Below, one piece after another: positions 26,976 to 37,050 of a stretch of 64,000 nucleotides of DNA. The stretch lies in contig WGNB01000011.1 of the NCBI GenBank assembly GCA_016124795.1, positions 1-64,000 on the forward strand, in the 5' to 3' direction. The position numbers and the translations under genes are program-made. Numbering within the stretch: the stretch's first letter is position 1; every line of letters starts with the position of its first letter. The DNA is from Rhodopseudomonas sp. Lineage in GTDB: Bacteria > Pseudomonadota > Alphaproteobacteria > Rhizobiales > Xanthobacteraceae. The notes under the pieces were generated by a model. The model was not told where the DNA came from. It worked only from the letters and a program-made list of their open reading frames with translations, and did no database searches.

Positions 26976-28066
26976 ACCGGCCCCTTAGCGCCATCGTTAC
27001 ACCCCTGATGGCCGGCGCGATCTGGCTGACCGGCGCGAACGGCGCGGCATTCGCGGTGCAGAGTCCATTCGGCATCGCCACGCCGGACAGCACCGGACCG
27101 GCCTTCACCGGACCGCTCGGCAGCTTTTTCGTCTGGGTCGCGCTGCGGCAATCCGAATTCTACAAGGCGCTGACCGGCGCGCTCGACCAGGTCAAGCACA
27201 GCGGCCACGCCTTCATCCTGCTCGCCGGCATCAGCTTTCTCTACGGCGTCTTCCACGCCGTCGGGCCGGGCCACGGCAAGGCTGTCATTACATCCTACCT
27301 GCTGGTGTCGCGGCAGACCGTGAAGCGCGGCATCGTCATCGCCTTCTTCGCGGCCCTGATGCAGGGCCTGGTCGCGATCGGCGTGGTATTGATCGCCGCC
27401 GCACTGCTGCACGCCACCGCCGTCAGCATGACCCGCGCCACCGACTGGTTCGAAATATTGAGCTACGGTCTGGTCGCGGCGGTCGGCGCCTGGCTGCTGT
27501 TCACCAAGTTGACCGGGCGCGGCCATCACCACCACGACGGCGTGGCGGCCGATCATCACCATCATGACCAAGATCACGACCACGGCCATGCGCATCGCCA
27601 TGACCACGCGCACGATCACGGCCATAATCACGATCACGCTCATACCCACAATCATGCCCACAGCCACGCGCATGACGAGACCTGCGCCAGTTGCGGCCAT
27701 TCGCACGCGCCGGACCCCAAGCTGCTGTCAAGACCGCTGACCGCGACGCGCGCCTGGGCCGCGACACTGGCGGTCGGTATCAGACCCTGTTCGGGCGCGA
27801 TCATCGTGCTGGTCTTCGCGCTGTCGCAGCAATTGCTGCTGGCCGGCATCGGCTCGGTGCTGGCGATGTCGCTGGGCACGTTCATCACCGTCTCGACGCT
27901 GGCGGTGCTGGCGGTGTCCGCCAAGGATGTCGCGCTGCGGATCGCCGGCCTTGAATCGACGACCACCGAGCGCATCATGCACGTCGTCGAGATCGCCGGC
28001 GCGCTACTGGTGCTGCTGCTCGGGCTAACGCTGCTCGGCGGCGCGCTGCAAGGCGGCCTGCCTTAA
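26972..28066 (+). CDS. Nickel/cobalt transporter, NicO/RcnA family, with long His-rich loop
   Basis: 364 residues. Membrane part 1 includes SFLYGVFHAVGPGHGKAVI, the H-x(4)-GHGK motif of NicO proteins. A cytosolic or periplasmic loop at about 183-245 is crowded with His and Asp (HHHHD, DHDHGHAH, HNHDHAHTHNHAH) and ends in CASCGHSHAPD. Membrane part 2 carries VGIRPCSGAIIVLVFAL, the second family motif. These proteins export Ni2+/Co2+ or help metallocentre supply. The His loop plus C-x2-C could bind several metal ions. Start ATG 26972 overlaps the DUF1007 stop. No RcnR-type regulator nearby. Confidence 0.9.
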   Translation: MNRPLSAIVTPLMAGAIWLTGANGAAFAVQSPFGIATPDSTGPAFTGPLGSFFVWVALRQSEFYKALTGALDQVKHSGHAFILLAGISFLYGVFHAVGPGHGKAVITSYLLVSRQTVKRGIVIAFFAALMQGLVAIGVVLIAAALLHATAVSMTRATDWFEILSYGLVAAVGAWLLFTKLTGRGHHHHDGVAADHHHHDQDHDHGHAHRHDHAHDHGHNHDHAHTHNHAHSHAHDETCASCGHSHAPDPKLLSRPLTATRAWAATLAVGIRPCSGAIIVLVFALSQQLLLAGIGSVLAMSLGTFITVSTLAVLAVSAKDVALRIAGLESTTTERIMHVVEIAGALLVLLLGLTLLGGALQGGLP

Positions 28067-28083
28067 TCAGGCGGCCGGGCCTG

Positions 28084-29538
28084 TTAGCGCGGCCCGACGA
28101 TCCAGCGCGCTTGCGCCTTATCCCAGCGCACCGGCCGGCCGCCTTTTGCCACAGCCACCACCTTCGGCAGGCCGCGATACTCCGACGCCAGGTCGAGCAC
28201 CCAGTCCTCGTCGATCCGGCTGCCCCACGACCGCGCGGAGTGCGGCCACAGATCGTGCAGATAAGGATTCCAGGCAAGCGTGATCGGCCCCAGTGGCGGA
28301 TCCTTCGCCAGAACCGTGAACAGCGCATCGAGCCGGGCCAGTTCGTGATGCCAAACCGCATTCATCATCAGGCTGGTGGCAGAGCCAAAAACCGCCAGCA
28401 CCACGACAGCCGCACCGGCTATCGCTCGCCCGGCAGGGACCGACAGGCGTCCGGCCAGGCGCAGCCACAGCCAGCGCGCGACCGCGGCGCTCGCCAGGAT
28501 CAGCAACAACACGATCAGATAACGCTTGCGGGCGTCGAGCGAATAGCCGCCGCCGAGAACATAGATCGCGGCCGATGCCAGCAGCATGACCACGGCAAAG
28601 ACCGCGAAGCGGCCGGGATCGATGGCCGGCGTCGTCAGCGAAGCATAATTGCCCTGGCGTGAGACCCACCATATCAGCGGCACGAGCACGACACTGATCG
28701 CGAACGCGACAGCGATCCTTTCATCGCCGATCGTCGAGAAGGCAAAATCGCGTAACGCGGCCAGCCGCCAGACATCGAACACTTCGAGGTTGGCGTATTG
28801 ATAATAGATCGGCGACAACAGGGCGCGCGGATTAATCGCCGCGATCTGCTTGAACGGATGCGCCGGCTCGAACAATTTATAGACGACGGCCCAGACCGCG
28901 GCGCCCGCCAGCGGCGACAGGGCCAGCAGCCATTGCTCCTTCCGCCCTTGCCAGTCGCGCCGGGTCGCCACGACGCCGCCGGCGGCGCAGACCGCGAAGA
29001 AGGTCGCCTCATTGAACAACAGGCCGGCGAAAGCCAACCCCGCCACGGCGACGGGCCATCGCCACAGCCGCGCCGAGGACCCGGCGCCGGCTGGCGTACC
29101 GGTCATCAAGCTCTCAACGATCAGCAAACAGAAGAACGTCGCGAACACGAAACAGGCGCAAGCCGCCCAGTCGAAGGATTGATAGCTCCAGGGGAAAGCC
29201 TCGAACAGCACCGCCACCACGAGCGCATAACGCAGGCTGGCCAAGGCCCGCAGCGCAATCAGAAACAGCAGCCAGGCGGTGAGCGCGTGCAGGACGATCG
29301 CGGTGACGCCATAGAGATGATGTTCGACCAGCCAGCCGATCGACAACATGCCGGCGATCCGCCAGACGCCCCAGACATGCAGCCATTGCGCTGGGCCCTT
29401 GGCGAAATGCGGATAATCGTCGGCATAGAGATGATAAGTCGACAGCAGCGGCAGATGGCCAGCCAGCGCGATCAAAAGCAGAATCGAAAAAACCGGAAAA
29501 TGGTGCGACTGAAAAAACCGGGCCGAGCGAGGCAGCAT
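28084..29538 (-). CDS. Polytopic membrane protein, possibly GT-C-type glycosyltransferase
   Basis: 484 residues with about ten hydrophobic segments and short loops. After the first helix is an extracytoplasmic loop with STYHLYADDYPHFAKG; an early DD/D-x-D in this position is seen in GT-C glycosyltransferases that use lipid-linked sugars. A soluble C-terminal domain of about 90 residues (LARLDALFTVLAKDPPLGP onward) follows the last helix. No named family can be assigned with certainty. ATG at 29538 with AAGG upstream; a TTG two codons earlier is possible. Convergent with the NicO gene, 17 bp apart. Confidence 0.7.
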   Translation of the reverse strand: MLPRSARFFQSHHFPVFSILLLIALAGHLPLLSTYHLYADDYPHFAKGPAQWLHVWGVWRIAGMLSIGWLVEHHLYGVTAIVLHALTAWLLFLIALRALASLRYALVVAVLFEAFPWSYQSFDWAACACFVFATFFCLLIVESLMTGTPAGAGSSARLWRWPVAVAGLAFAGLLFNEATFFAVCAAGGVVATRRDWQGRKEQWLLALSPLAGAAVWAVVYKLFEPAHPFKQIAAINPRALLSPIYYQYANLEVFDVWRLAALRDFAFSTIGDERIAVAFAISVVLVPLIWWVSRQGNYASLTTPAIDPGRFAVFAVVMLLASAAIYVLGGGYSLDARKRYLIVLLLILASAAVARWLWLRLAGRLSVPAGRAIAGAAVVVLAVFGSATSLMMNAVWHHELARLDALFTVLAKDPPLGPITLAWNPYLHDLWPHSARSWGSRIDEDWVLDLASEYRGLPKVVAVAKGGRPVRWDKAQARWIVGPR

Positions 29539-29671
29539 CGCCAAAGCCTTCTATGCTAGCGCGCCTTTCGGAATTCAAAGCTCCTCAGTATGCCGCATCT
29601 CTCCGCCACCGCAACGCCGCGGCGCATCGCCGGGCACCGCCCGACGGCGGCGCCCGGAAGACATCGAACCG

Positions 29672-30277
29672 TCAGGCCGCCTTGCGGGCGTGCAGCGCCA
29701 TGGCGATCAGCGCAATGCCGCCGAACACCATGTTGATGCCAACCAGCAAGCCAATCGCCCAGAGCGACGTGCCCGGCAGGCCGGCCAGCAGAATAACGCC
29801 GAGCACCAGATCGACCAGGCCGCTGGCCAGCATCCAGCCCCACTGGCCGGACAATTCGCGCTTATGATCGAGCGCGAACATGATCGAGACCACGCCTTCG
29901 ACCGCGAAGAAGGCAATCAACAGCAAGGTCAGCGAAATCGCACCGGACACCGGCTGGGCCAGCAACATGCCGCCGACCAGAACGGCAACCGCGGCCGAAA
30001 TCAGCGACCACCAAAAGCCGGGCGCCGCCCGCATCCAGAAGCTGGTCAGCAACCCCATCACGCCACTGACCAGAAACAGCCAGCCGAACAGGATCGTCAC
30101 CGCCAGCGTCGCCAGCGGCGGCACGATCACGGCGATGACGCCGAGCACCAGCAGCAGCACGCCTTCGGCGAGGTAGAGCTTCCAATGGCGGTGCAGCGCG
30201 TTGGCGACGGCGCGCTCCAGTTTGGCAATGTCGGGGTTGGTCGGCGAACCGGTCGGCAAGTCTGTCGGCATGGTCAT
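29672..30277 (-). CDS. HdeD family acid-resistance-like membrane protein (DUF308)
   Basis: 201 residues with six hydrophobic helices arranged as DUF308 repeats, for example LAVTILFGWLFLVSGVMGLL and LVDLVLGVILLAGLPGTSLW. HdeD proteins sit in the inner membrane and are linked to acid or general stress in enterobacteria; the role in alphaproteobacteria is not defined. The N-terminal 35 residues are polar. ATG 30277 chosen, with a second ATG two codons later equally possible. No HdeA/B partner is present. Confidence 0.85.
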   Translation of the reverse strand: MTMPTDLPTGSPTNPDIAKLERAVANALHRHWKLYLAEGVLLLVLGVIAVIVPPLATLAVTILFGWLFLVSGVMGLLTSFWMRAAPGFWWSLISAAVAVLVGGMLLAQPVSGAISLTLLLIAFFAVEGVVSIMFALDHKRELSGQWGWMLASGLVDLVLGVILLAGLPGTSLWAIGLLVGINMVFGGIALIAMALHARKAA

Positions 30278-30370
30278 GATCCTCTGGCCACTTCGGCCAT
30301 TTGGCCTATTAAAGCACAATCAACATCACGGTGACACGAACGCATCGTGACGCCGGCTCGACGGGCGTGG

Positions 30371-30919
30371 CTATTTCTCGACCCAGTCGGCGCATTTCTG
30401 CACCTCGCCCTGCCCGCCCCACGGCATCACCGGCACCGTCGAGGTCGAATTTTTCGGCGAGCCTTCGATGATACGGTCGCTGTAGACCATATAGACCAGC
30501 ACGTTACGTTTCACGTCGCAACCGCGCACGATCTGCATTTTCTTGAAGAACAGCGAACGGCGCTGGCGAAACACATCTTCGCCCTGCTCGAACTTGGCCT
30601 TGAACCGGATCGGCCCGATCTGCCGGCAGGCCAGCGAGATGTCGGAGACTTCCTCGGCAACGCCGATCCAGCCTTTGAACCCGCCACGCTCCGGCACGGT
30701 GAAGTGACAAGCCACACCCTCGACCTGTGGATCGTCGATGCCATAGGTCGCGAGCTTGTCGTTCGGCGTCAGCCACTTGAACACCGTCGATCGCTTGAAG
30801 ATCAGGTCCGGTTGTTCGGCTGCCGGCGCGGCCAGCGGAAACAAGGACGCGGACAGGACAACGCCAAGCCAGGCGGCCAACAGGCCACGCCGGACGGCAG
30901 ACATCGAAATCAAAAACAC
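30371..30919 (-). CDS. creA: CreA family protein
   Basis: 182 residues with a signal peptide (GLLAAWLGVVLSASLFPLAAPA) and the CreA domain. Features are LIFKRSTVFKWLTPNDKLATYG, ACHFTVPERGGFKGWIGVAE, DISLACRQIGP and CDVKRNVLVYMVYSD, with three conserved Cys. CreA is a periplasmic protein of unknown function, first seen in the E. coli cre operon. Start is GTG 30919, which has TTAGGAG 8 bp upstream; the ATG 15 bp further in has no ribosome site. The gene stands alone, without creBCD. Confidence 0.88.
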   Translation of the reverse strand: MFLISMSAVRRGLLAAWLGVVLSASLFPLAAPAAEQPDLIFKRSTVFKWLTPNDKLATYGIDDPQVEGVACHFTVPERGGFKGWIGVAEEVSDISLACRQIGPIRFKAKFEQGEDVFRQRRSLFFKKMQIVRGCDVKRNVLVYMVYSDRIIEGSPKNSTSTVPVMPWGGQGEVQKCADWVEK

Positions 30920-31314
30920 GGAGGCGGCTCCTAACGGCAAATGCGACGACAACTATCCGGTACATAGGAAAGTCCGAGCCGAATTTAAGTTCCGCCGCGC
31001 CAACTCTCCCGACCACCAGCGCAGCGACCGATTGCATTCGCGCCGGCTACTACTACTGAGAACTCCGTATTATTACTTAGCCATTGCCGCGCGACCCGGT
31101 TCATCAGCATTCATGGCTATTCAATGCGCCGATTTCTACATAACATCTAATGTAATATGATCGCTATACCGGGAATGCCGCAATATATGTTTGAATAATA
31201 CTTCACATGCGCAGCAGATTAACTTTCGCTTAGATATCGCGGCCTACTAGATTACCCACGATGTCGACCGTCGCGTCCTTCGATTGGCGACCGCCGTTCA
31301 GCAAAGGTTGCCCG
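30920..31314. other. AT-richer intergenic region upstream of the first chemoreceptor gene
   Basis: About 395 bp without a gene, notably richer in A+T than its surroundings, especially 31060-31250. It should hold the divergent promoters of creA and the chemoreceptor. TTAA-N7-TTAG at 31219-31233 is one base from the CtrA consensus TTAA-N7-TTAA. Nothing else can be supported. Confidence 0.45.
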
Positions 31315-32961
31315 ATGCGCATCAATAAGCCGGTATTCGATGTGGAATACGAGGTCGACGACAACCAGACCATCGTATCGACGACCGATCTGAGCGGCCG
31401 CATCACTTATGCCAATCCCTACTTCATCGAGGCGAGTGGCTATTCGGAAGAAGAACTGATCGGCGCGCCGCATAATATATTGCGCCACCCGGATATGCCG
31501 CGGGCCGCGTTCGCCGATTTATGGACGACCATGCAGGCCACCCTGCCTTGGCGGGGCATGGTTAAGAACCGCCGCAAGAACGGCGACTATTATTGGGTGG
31601 TCGCCAACGTCACGCCGGTCATGCAGCATGGCAAACCGGTCGGCTATATGTCGGTGCGCACCAAGGCGACCCGCGCCCAGATCGACGCCGCGACGCATCT
31701 TTACGCGCGCGAGCGCGCCCATCCCGGCAGCCTGACTTTATGCCAGGGCAGCCCGGTCACGCCCACGCTATGGCAGCGCCTGATGCCAGTGAAACCACTG
31801 TCGCTCGGCGCCCGCATTCATCTGACGCAGGCCTTTACCGTGACCGCGTCCGCCGTTCTCGGTTGGGCCGCCTGGGTGCCGGAGACTTTCGCCGGCAGCG
31901 GACTCAAGCCCTGGATCGGCGTGCTGGCGGTGGCAACGCCGGTTGCCGCCGCTACGTTCTGGGCCTTTCTGATCGGCAACATTGCCATTCCGCTGAAGCA
32001 GGTCCTCGACGCAACGCGGCGCATGGCGGGCGGCGATCTGACCTCCGATATCGCGACCGAGCGAACGGACGACTTCGGTCAACTGATCCGTTCGCTGTCG
32101 CAGCTGAGCACCAACCTGCACAGCATCATCGGCGACATGCGGATCAACCTCGCCAATAATCTGACCGCCACACGGCAGCTCGCCAGCGGCAATATCGACC
32201 TGTCGAGCCGGACCGACTCGCAGGCGGCGGCGTTGCAGGAAACCGCCGCCAGCATGGAGCAGATGACCGCCGCCGTGCAGCAGAACGCGGATCACTCCCG
32301 GCAAGGCGATGTCGCCGCCGTCAATGCCATCGCCACCGCTGAAAAAGGCGGCGCGATCGTCAACAAAGTCGTCGTCACCATTGCCGACATCAGCGCGTCA
32401 TCGCGCAAGATTGCCGACATCGTCGGCATCATCAACGCCATCGCCTCGCAGACCAACCTGCTTGCGCTCAATGCCGCGGTCGAGGCGGCGCGCGCCGGCG
32501 AGGCGGGGCGCGGCTTTGCCGTGGTCGCTACCGAGGTGCGGAACCTCGCCCAGCGTTCGGCGGCGGCGGCGACCGAAATCCGGCAACTGATCGAAGCCTC
32601 GGTCGAGAAGGTCAATGCCGGGACGGTGCTGGCCAATGACGCCGGCCAGGTGATGCAGGAGGTGCTCAATACCGTCAATCAAGTGACAGGCCTGCTCAGC
32701 GAAATCTCGTCGGCTTCGGTCGAACAGAGCACCGGCATCAGCCAGGTCAACGACGCTGTCACGCAGATGGACCAGGTCACCCAGCAGAATGCCGCACTGG
32801 TCGAACGCGCGACCGCCGCGACCGACGGGCTGCTGCAGCAAGGCCAGAAGCTGATGCAGGCTCTGACGATCTTCAAGCTCAAGGCCAAGGCCAATGGCCG
32901 CCCTGCTGCTGTGGCAAGGCCGGTCGAGCGCCCCGCAAACGCGCGACGCAAGGTCGCCTGA
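31315..32961 (+). CDS. Aer-like methyl-accepting chemotaxis protein with PAS domain (copy 1)
   Basis: 548 residues. N-terminal PAS domain (about 1-120): [57 protein letters not shown]. This N-I-L-R-H-P-D-M-P segment is the Aer/energy-taxis type, which may bind FAD. Two adjacent hydrophobic segments (about 175-225) anchor it with almost no periplasmic loop. HAMP-like [20 protein letters not shown] follows, then the signalling hairpin tip [20 protein letters not shown]. It relays redox or internal signals to CheA/CheW; no che genes are in the window. ATG 31315 (AAAGG upstream) aligns with its paralog at 33226. Confidence 0.9.
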   Translation: MRINKPVFDVEYEVDDNQTIVSTTDLSGRITYANPYFIEASGYSEEELIGAPHNILRHPDMPRAAFADLWTTMQATLPWRGMVKNRRKNGDYYWVVANVTPVMQHGKPVGYMSVRTKATRAQIDAATHLYARERAHPGSLTLCQGSPVTPTLWQRLMPVKPLSLGARIHLTQAFTVTASAVLGWAAWVPETFAGSGLKPWIGVLAVATPVAAATFWAFLIGNIAIPLKQVLDATRRMAGGDLTSDIATERTDDFGQLIRSLSQLSTNLHSIIGDMRINLANNLTATRQLASGNIDLSSRTDSQAAALQETAASMEQMTAAVQQNADHSRQGDVAAVNAIATAEKGGAIVNKVVVTIADISASSRKIADIVGIINAIASQTNLLALNAAVEAARAGEAGRGFAVVATEVRNLAQRSAAAATEIRQLIEASVEKVNAGTVLANDAGQVMQEVLNTVNQVTGLLSEISSASVEQSTGISQVNDAVTQMDQVTQQNAALVERATAATDGLLQQGQKLMQALTIFKLKAKANGRPAAVARPVERPANARRKVA

Positions 32962-33047
32962 TCGCACTTCGGCTATCATCCGGGCCAACGCCAGCGATCG
33001 CCCTTTCCGAAGGCCGCCATAACGTAGGTTGACAGATACCGCATTCG

Positions 33048-33105
33048 CGCGAAATTCATAAACTAACGCGCTATCCGCGAAATTTTATAAACTGCCTTGC
33101 TATCC
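33048..33105. repeat. Imperfect 28-bp tandem repeat upstream of second chemoreceptor
   Basis: Two head-to-tail units, 33048-33076 and 33076-33105, each CGCGAAATT-(t)-ATAAACT...GCTATCC, differing at a few positions. The period of about 28 bp and the location 120-180 bp before the chemoreceptor start suggest a regulatory or recombination-born repeat. Confidence 0.65.
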
Positions 33106-33225
33106 TATTGAATGTTTAAACTTAATTGGCACGTAAAATATGTGCGTTAACTAGGATAAACCATGCGCCACAATCCCCAGGGCGCAGCTGTCGGCTCAGC
33201 CATTGCCGCCCGAGGAAGCCATCCT

Positions 33226-34848
33226 ATGCGCCTCAATATGCCTGTTACCGACGTTGAATTTCCGCTCGCGGACGGCAAGACCATCGTCTCAACGACCAAT
33301 CTATTCGGCAAGATCGAGTACGCCAATACCTATTTCATCGAGGTGAGTGGCTATACCGAAGAGGAACTCATCGGTGCGCCGCAGAATATCCTGCGGCATC
33401 CCGACATGCCCCCGTCGGCCTTCGAGGACTTGTGGGCCACGATCAAGGCCGGCTTGCCGTGGCGCGGCCTGGTCAAGAACCGCCGCAAGAACGGCGACTA
33501 TTACTGGGTGATGGCCAACGTCACGCCGGTTATCGAACGAGGCCAGCCGATCGGCTACATGTCGGTGCGCACCAAGCCAACCCGCGCCCAGATCGCGGAA
33601 GCGACAAAGCTTTATGCGATGGAGCGCGCCAAGCCCGGCAGCGTGAAGCTGTCGCAGGGCACCCCGGTGACGTCGTCGCTGTTCTCGCTGACGCAAAAAT
33701 TCTCGATGACCTTGCGCACGCGCATCATCATGCTGGCTCAGCTCATGTCACTCGGCACCATCGGCACGGTCGCCGCTATCGAACACATGCCGCTCTGGGC
33801 CGTCGGTCTCGTCGGGTTCTCGGTCTTTATCACCGCTTCGGTCTGGTTCTACCTCGAACAGAATATCCTCGGCCCGATCAAGGAAGCGCTGCGCTGCGCG
33901 CAGCGGATGGCCGGCGGCGATCTCACCACCTTGATGACGACCCAGCGCACCGACGACATCGGCCAGATGATGCGTGCGCTCAATCAATTGAACACCAACC
34001 TGCACAGCATCGTCGGCGACATTCGCGATAATTTTGCTGACATGGTGGCCTCGACCCGGCAACTCGCCGGCGGCAACCGCGACCTGTCGGCACGCACCGA
34101 CTCGCAGGCCGCAGCCCTCGAACAAACCGCCGCCAGCATGGAAGAACTGACCTCGGCGGTGAAGCAGAACGCCGACAATTCCAAAAACGGCGACAACCTG
34201 GTCACCACCGCGCAGCAGACGGTGCAGAAAGGCAGCCAGATCGTCACCGAAATGGTCACCACCATAGCCGATATCAGCGAATCCTCGCAGCGGATCGCCG
34301 ACATCGTCGGCATCATCAACGGCATCGCCTACCAGACCAACCTGCTGGCGCTCAACGCGGCGGTCGAAGCCGCGCGCGCCGGCGAAGCCGGCCGCGGCTT
34401 CGCCGTGGTGGCGACCGAAGTGCGCAGCCTCGCGCAGCGCTCGGCGACGGCGGCGATGGATATCCGTCAATTGATCGAAGCCTCGGTCGCCAAGGTCGAT
34501 GCCGGCACCACGCTGGCCAGCAGCGCCGGTCAGGTGATGGAAGAAATCCTGACGTCCGTTACTCAGGTTACCGGCCTGATGGGCGACATTTCGGCGGCCT
34601 CGGGCGAGCAAAGCACCGGCATCAGCCAGGTCAACGATGCGGTGATGCAGATGGACGAAGTCACCCAGCAGAACGCCGCGATGGTCGAGGAAGCGGCTGC
34701 GGCGACCGAGGCGCTCGAGCAGCGCGGCAACAAGTTGATGCAAGCTCTGGCGGTGTTCAAATTGCATCACCAGAGCGGCGGCGCATCCGCCGACAAGAAC
34801 CCGGCGCCGCGACGCGCGGCCAACCGCGGACGCCGCCGCGCCGCCTGA
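33226..34848 (+). CDS. Aer-like methyl-accepting chemotaxis protein with PAS domain (copy 2)
   Basis: 540 residues, same architecture as the protein at 31315-32961. PAS domain with [20 protein letters not shown] and [20 protein letters not shown], two membrane helices near 165-215, HAMP-like [20 protein letters not shown], and the conserved hairpin [20 protein letters not shown]. The PAS and signalling parts are very similar while the membrane region differs, so this is a tandem duplication that has diverged most in the membrane segment. ATG 33226 with GAGGA upstream. No C-terminal CheR/CheB tether pentapeptide is visible; both copies end in a basic tail. Confidence 0.9.
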   Translation: MRLNMPVTDVEFPLADGKTIVSTTNLFGKIEYANTYFIEVSGYTEEELIGAPQNILRHPDMPPSAFEDLWATIKAGLPWRGLVKNRRKNGDYYWVMANVTPVIERGQPIGYMSVRTKPTRAQIAEATKLYAMERAKPGSVKLSQGTPVTSSLFSLTQKFSMTLRTRIIMLAQLMSLGTIGTVAAIEHMPLWAVGLVGFSVFITASVWFYLEQNILGPIKEALRCAQRMAGGDLTTLMTTQRTDDIGQMMRALNQLNTNLHSIVGDIRDNFADMVASTRQLAGGNRDLSARTDSQAAALEQTAASMEELTSAVKQNADNSKNGDNLVTTAQQTVQKGSQIVTEMVTTIADISESSQRIADIVGIINGIAYQTNLLALNAAVEAARAGEAGRGFAVVATEVRSLAQRSATAAMDIRQLIEASVAKVDAGTTLASSAGQVMEEILTSVTQVTGLMGDISAASGEQSTGISQVNDAVMQMDEVTQQNAAMVEEAAAATEALEQRGNKLMQALAVFKLHHQSGGASADKNPAPRRAANRGRRRAA

Positions 34849-34870
34849 CCCGGATCGCGATCGAGCCGAT

Positions 34871-34906
34871 AAAAAAGCCGGCCGGGCCTTAGGGCCCGGC
34901 CGGCTT
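34871..34906 (-). terminator. Strong hairpin terminator for the TRAP operon
   Basis: Fourteen-bp stem AAGCCGGCCGGGCC/GGCCCGGCCGGCTT with a 4-nt loop (34875-34906). On the minus strand it is followed by a run of T (complement of AAAAAA at 34871-34876). It lies 39 bp after the TRAP permease stop and 23 bp after the convergent chemoreceptor stop, so it may serve both. Confidence 0.88.
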
Positions 34907-34944
34907 GATCGTTTCGACCGGCGCTTATCTCGCGTCGGTTGCCG

Positions 34945-37005
34945 TTAATGCATCCCCAGCACATGCGGCAGCCACAGCGACAGTCCCGGCCAGTAAGTGA
35001 CGATGCCGAGGAATACCAGCATCGTCAGCAGCCACGGCCACACCGCGATCGTCAACTCGGTGATGCCCATCTTGGCGATGCCGGAGGCGACATAGAGGTT
35101 AAGGCCAACCGGCGGATGGCACAGCCCGACCTCCATGTTCACCACCATCAGAATGCCGAAATGAATCGGGTCGATGCCGAGCTGCTTGGCGACCGGAAAC
35201 AAAATCGGCGCCATGATCAGCGTGATCGACGACGGCTCCATCACGTTGCCGGCCAGCAGCAGCATGATGTTGACCACCAGCAGGAAGGTGATCCAGCCCA
35301 TGCCCTGCGAAGTCATCCAGAGCGCCAGCTGCTGCGGGATATTCTCGTACGTGAGCAGGAACGAGAACAGGATCGCGTTGGTGATGATGTAGAGCAGCAT
35401 CGCGCTCAGGTTCGCCGACGACAGCAGCACCCGCGGCACGTCAGTGAGCTTGAGATCCTTGTAGATGAACACCGCGATGACGAAGGCATAGACAGCGCTG
35501 ATGGCGGCCGCCTCGGTCGGCGTGAACAGGCCGGCATAGATGCCGCCGATGACGATGACGATCAGCAACAGCCCCCAGATCGATTCGCGGAAGGCCCTCA
35601 GACGCTCGCGGACCGATGCCTTCGGCATGCGCGGATAGTCATTGCGCCAGGCGCGATACCAGGTGGTGCCGGCCAGCATCGTCGCCAGCACCAGGCCCGG
35701 AACGATGCCGGCGACGAACAACATGCCGATCGACGAATTGGTCGAGACGGCATAGAGCACCATCACGATCGACGGCGGAATCAGGATGCCGAGACCGCCG
35801 GACGTCGCGACCACGCCGGCGCCGAACCGTTTCGGAAAGCCCTGCGCCACCATCGCCGGCAGCACCACCGAGCCGATGGCCACCACGGTCGCCGGCGAAG
35901 AACCGGACACCGCGGCAAACAGCGCGCAGGCGACCACCGCGCCAAGGCCGAGGCCGCCATACCAATGGCCGACCATGGCGCTGGCGAAATTGATCATGCG
36001 CTTGGCGACACCGCCGTGTGTCAGGAAGTTACCGGCCAGGATGAAGAACGGGATCGCCATGATCTCGAAGCTTTCCAGCCCGGTGAACAGCTTGAGCGCG
36101 ACCGACTGGATCGGCACATCGGTCAGCGCGAACAGGAAGGTCAGCACCGTCAGACCGAGCGCGATCGACACCGGCATGCCGGTCAGCATCAGCGCGATCA
36201 GCAGCAGGAACAGCGTCGCGGCGCGCATGCCGGACGGCATATGGAAAAGGCCGACCTTCTGCGCGAAGCAGAGCGCCACGATCAGCAGCGGCAGCAGTAG
36301 CAGAATCAAGCCGAGGCGCGGGCCGGCGCCATCCCATACGGCGGGGCGCGGGCTGTCGTCGGGATGCAGGTTGTCGTGCACCGCGGCCGGCGCGCCGTTC
36401 GGACCGTCGACATCGACGCCGTCGACGTGGGCGACGTCGTGATGCGGCAACTGCCCGGTCCGGTAAAAATGCCACGCGACCTGGATGAAGCGGAAGCACA
36501 TCAGGCCGGAGCCGAGCGGAATCGCCAGATAGACGATCCACATCGGCGCTTCGAGATCGTTGGATTGCTGGCCGGTCGCAAACATGTCGGTGACGAACAC
36601 GCCGCCAAACAGCGACACGATCGCGGTGAACAGCACCCCGCAGGCCAGGCCGAACAGAATGACGCGGTTGCGATAGGTCGGGTTGAGCAGATTAACCATC
36701 ACGTCGACGCCGACATGGACGCCGGTGCGCACGCCATAGGCCGCGCCGAACTTGGCCATCCACACGAACATGAAAATGCACAGCTCCTGCGCCCAGGACA
36801 CGTCCTGCGCCGACAGCAGCTTGAAGATGGCGAAGAACGGCACCGCCAGGAACGACAGCCCGTGCGCGGTCAGCCACTTCGACAGATCGATCGACGCGCC
36901 GGTGCCATAACGATGCAGCACGGCGAGAAAAATCAGCACGGTGGCCGCCGCGATCAAGGTCGCGATGATCCATTCCTCAAGCCGGTCGAGCGCGCGTAAA
37001 ATCAC
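34945..37005 (-). CDS. Fused TRAP transporter permease (DctQ-DctM)
   Basis: 686 residues combining both TRAP membrane subunits. Residues about 1-200 are the small DctQ-like subunit with four helices, containing LCIFMFVWMAKFGAAYGVRTG. A polar linker rich in His and Asp follows (HHDVAHVDGVDVDGPNG). Residues about 245-686 are the large DctM subunit with many helices, including FFILAGNFLTHGGVAKRMI and ATSGGLGILIPPSIVMVLY. It imports a carboxylate or related acid using an ion gradient. The GTG at 37005 follows GGGGG; an upstream TTG would add 12 residues. Downstream of dctP, separated by a hairpin. Confidence 0.9.
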   Translation of the reverse strand: MILRALDRLEEWIIATLIAAATVLIFLAVLHRYGTGASIDLSKWLTAHGLSFLAVPFFAIFKLLSAQDVSWAQELCIFMFVWMAKFGAAYGVRTGVHVGVDVMVNLLNPTYRNRVILFGLACGVLFTAIVSLFGGVFVTDMFATGQQSNDLEAPMWIVYLAIPLGSGLMCFRFIQVAWHFYRTGQLPHHDVAHVDGVDVDGPNGAPAAVHDNLHPDDSPRPAVWDGAGPRLGLILLLLPLLIVALCFAQKVGLFHMPSGMRAATLFLLLIALMLTGMPVSIALGLTVLTFLFALTDVPIQSVALKLFTGLESFEIMAIPFFILAGNFLTHGGVAKRMINFASAMVGHWYGGLGLGAVVACALFAAVSGSSPATVVAIGSVVLPAMVAQGFPKRFGAGVVATSGGLGILIPPSIVMVLYAVSTNSSIGMLFVAGIVPGLVLATMLAGTTWYRAWRNDYPRMPKASVRERLRAFRESIWGLLLIVIVIGGIYAGLFTPTEAAAISAVYAFVIAVFIYKDLKLTDVPRVLLSSANLSAMLLYIITNAILFSFLLTYENIPQQLALWMTSQGMGWITFLLVVNIMLLLAGNVMEPSSITLIMAPILFPVAKQLGIDPIHFGILMVVNMEVGLCHPPVGLNLYVASGIAKMGITELTIAVWPWLLTMLVFLGIVTYWPGLSLWLPHVLGMH

Positions 37006-37050
37006 GAGTATCCCCCAGAAGCCTTGGACTAAACCCCACAAAGCAAATTC

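Noticed and set aside
34939-36300. 453-codon plus-strand frame opposite the TRAP permease
   Set aside because: His/Arg/Gln-rich low-complexity translation antisense to a clear DctM domain.
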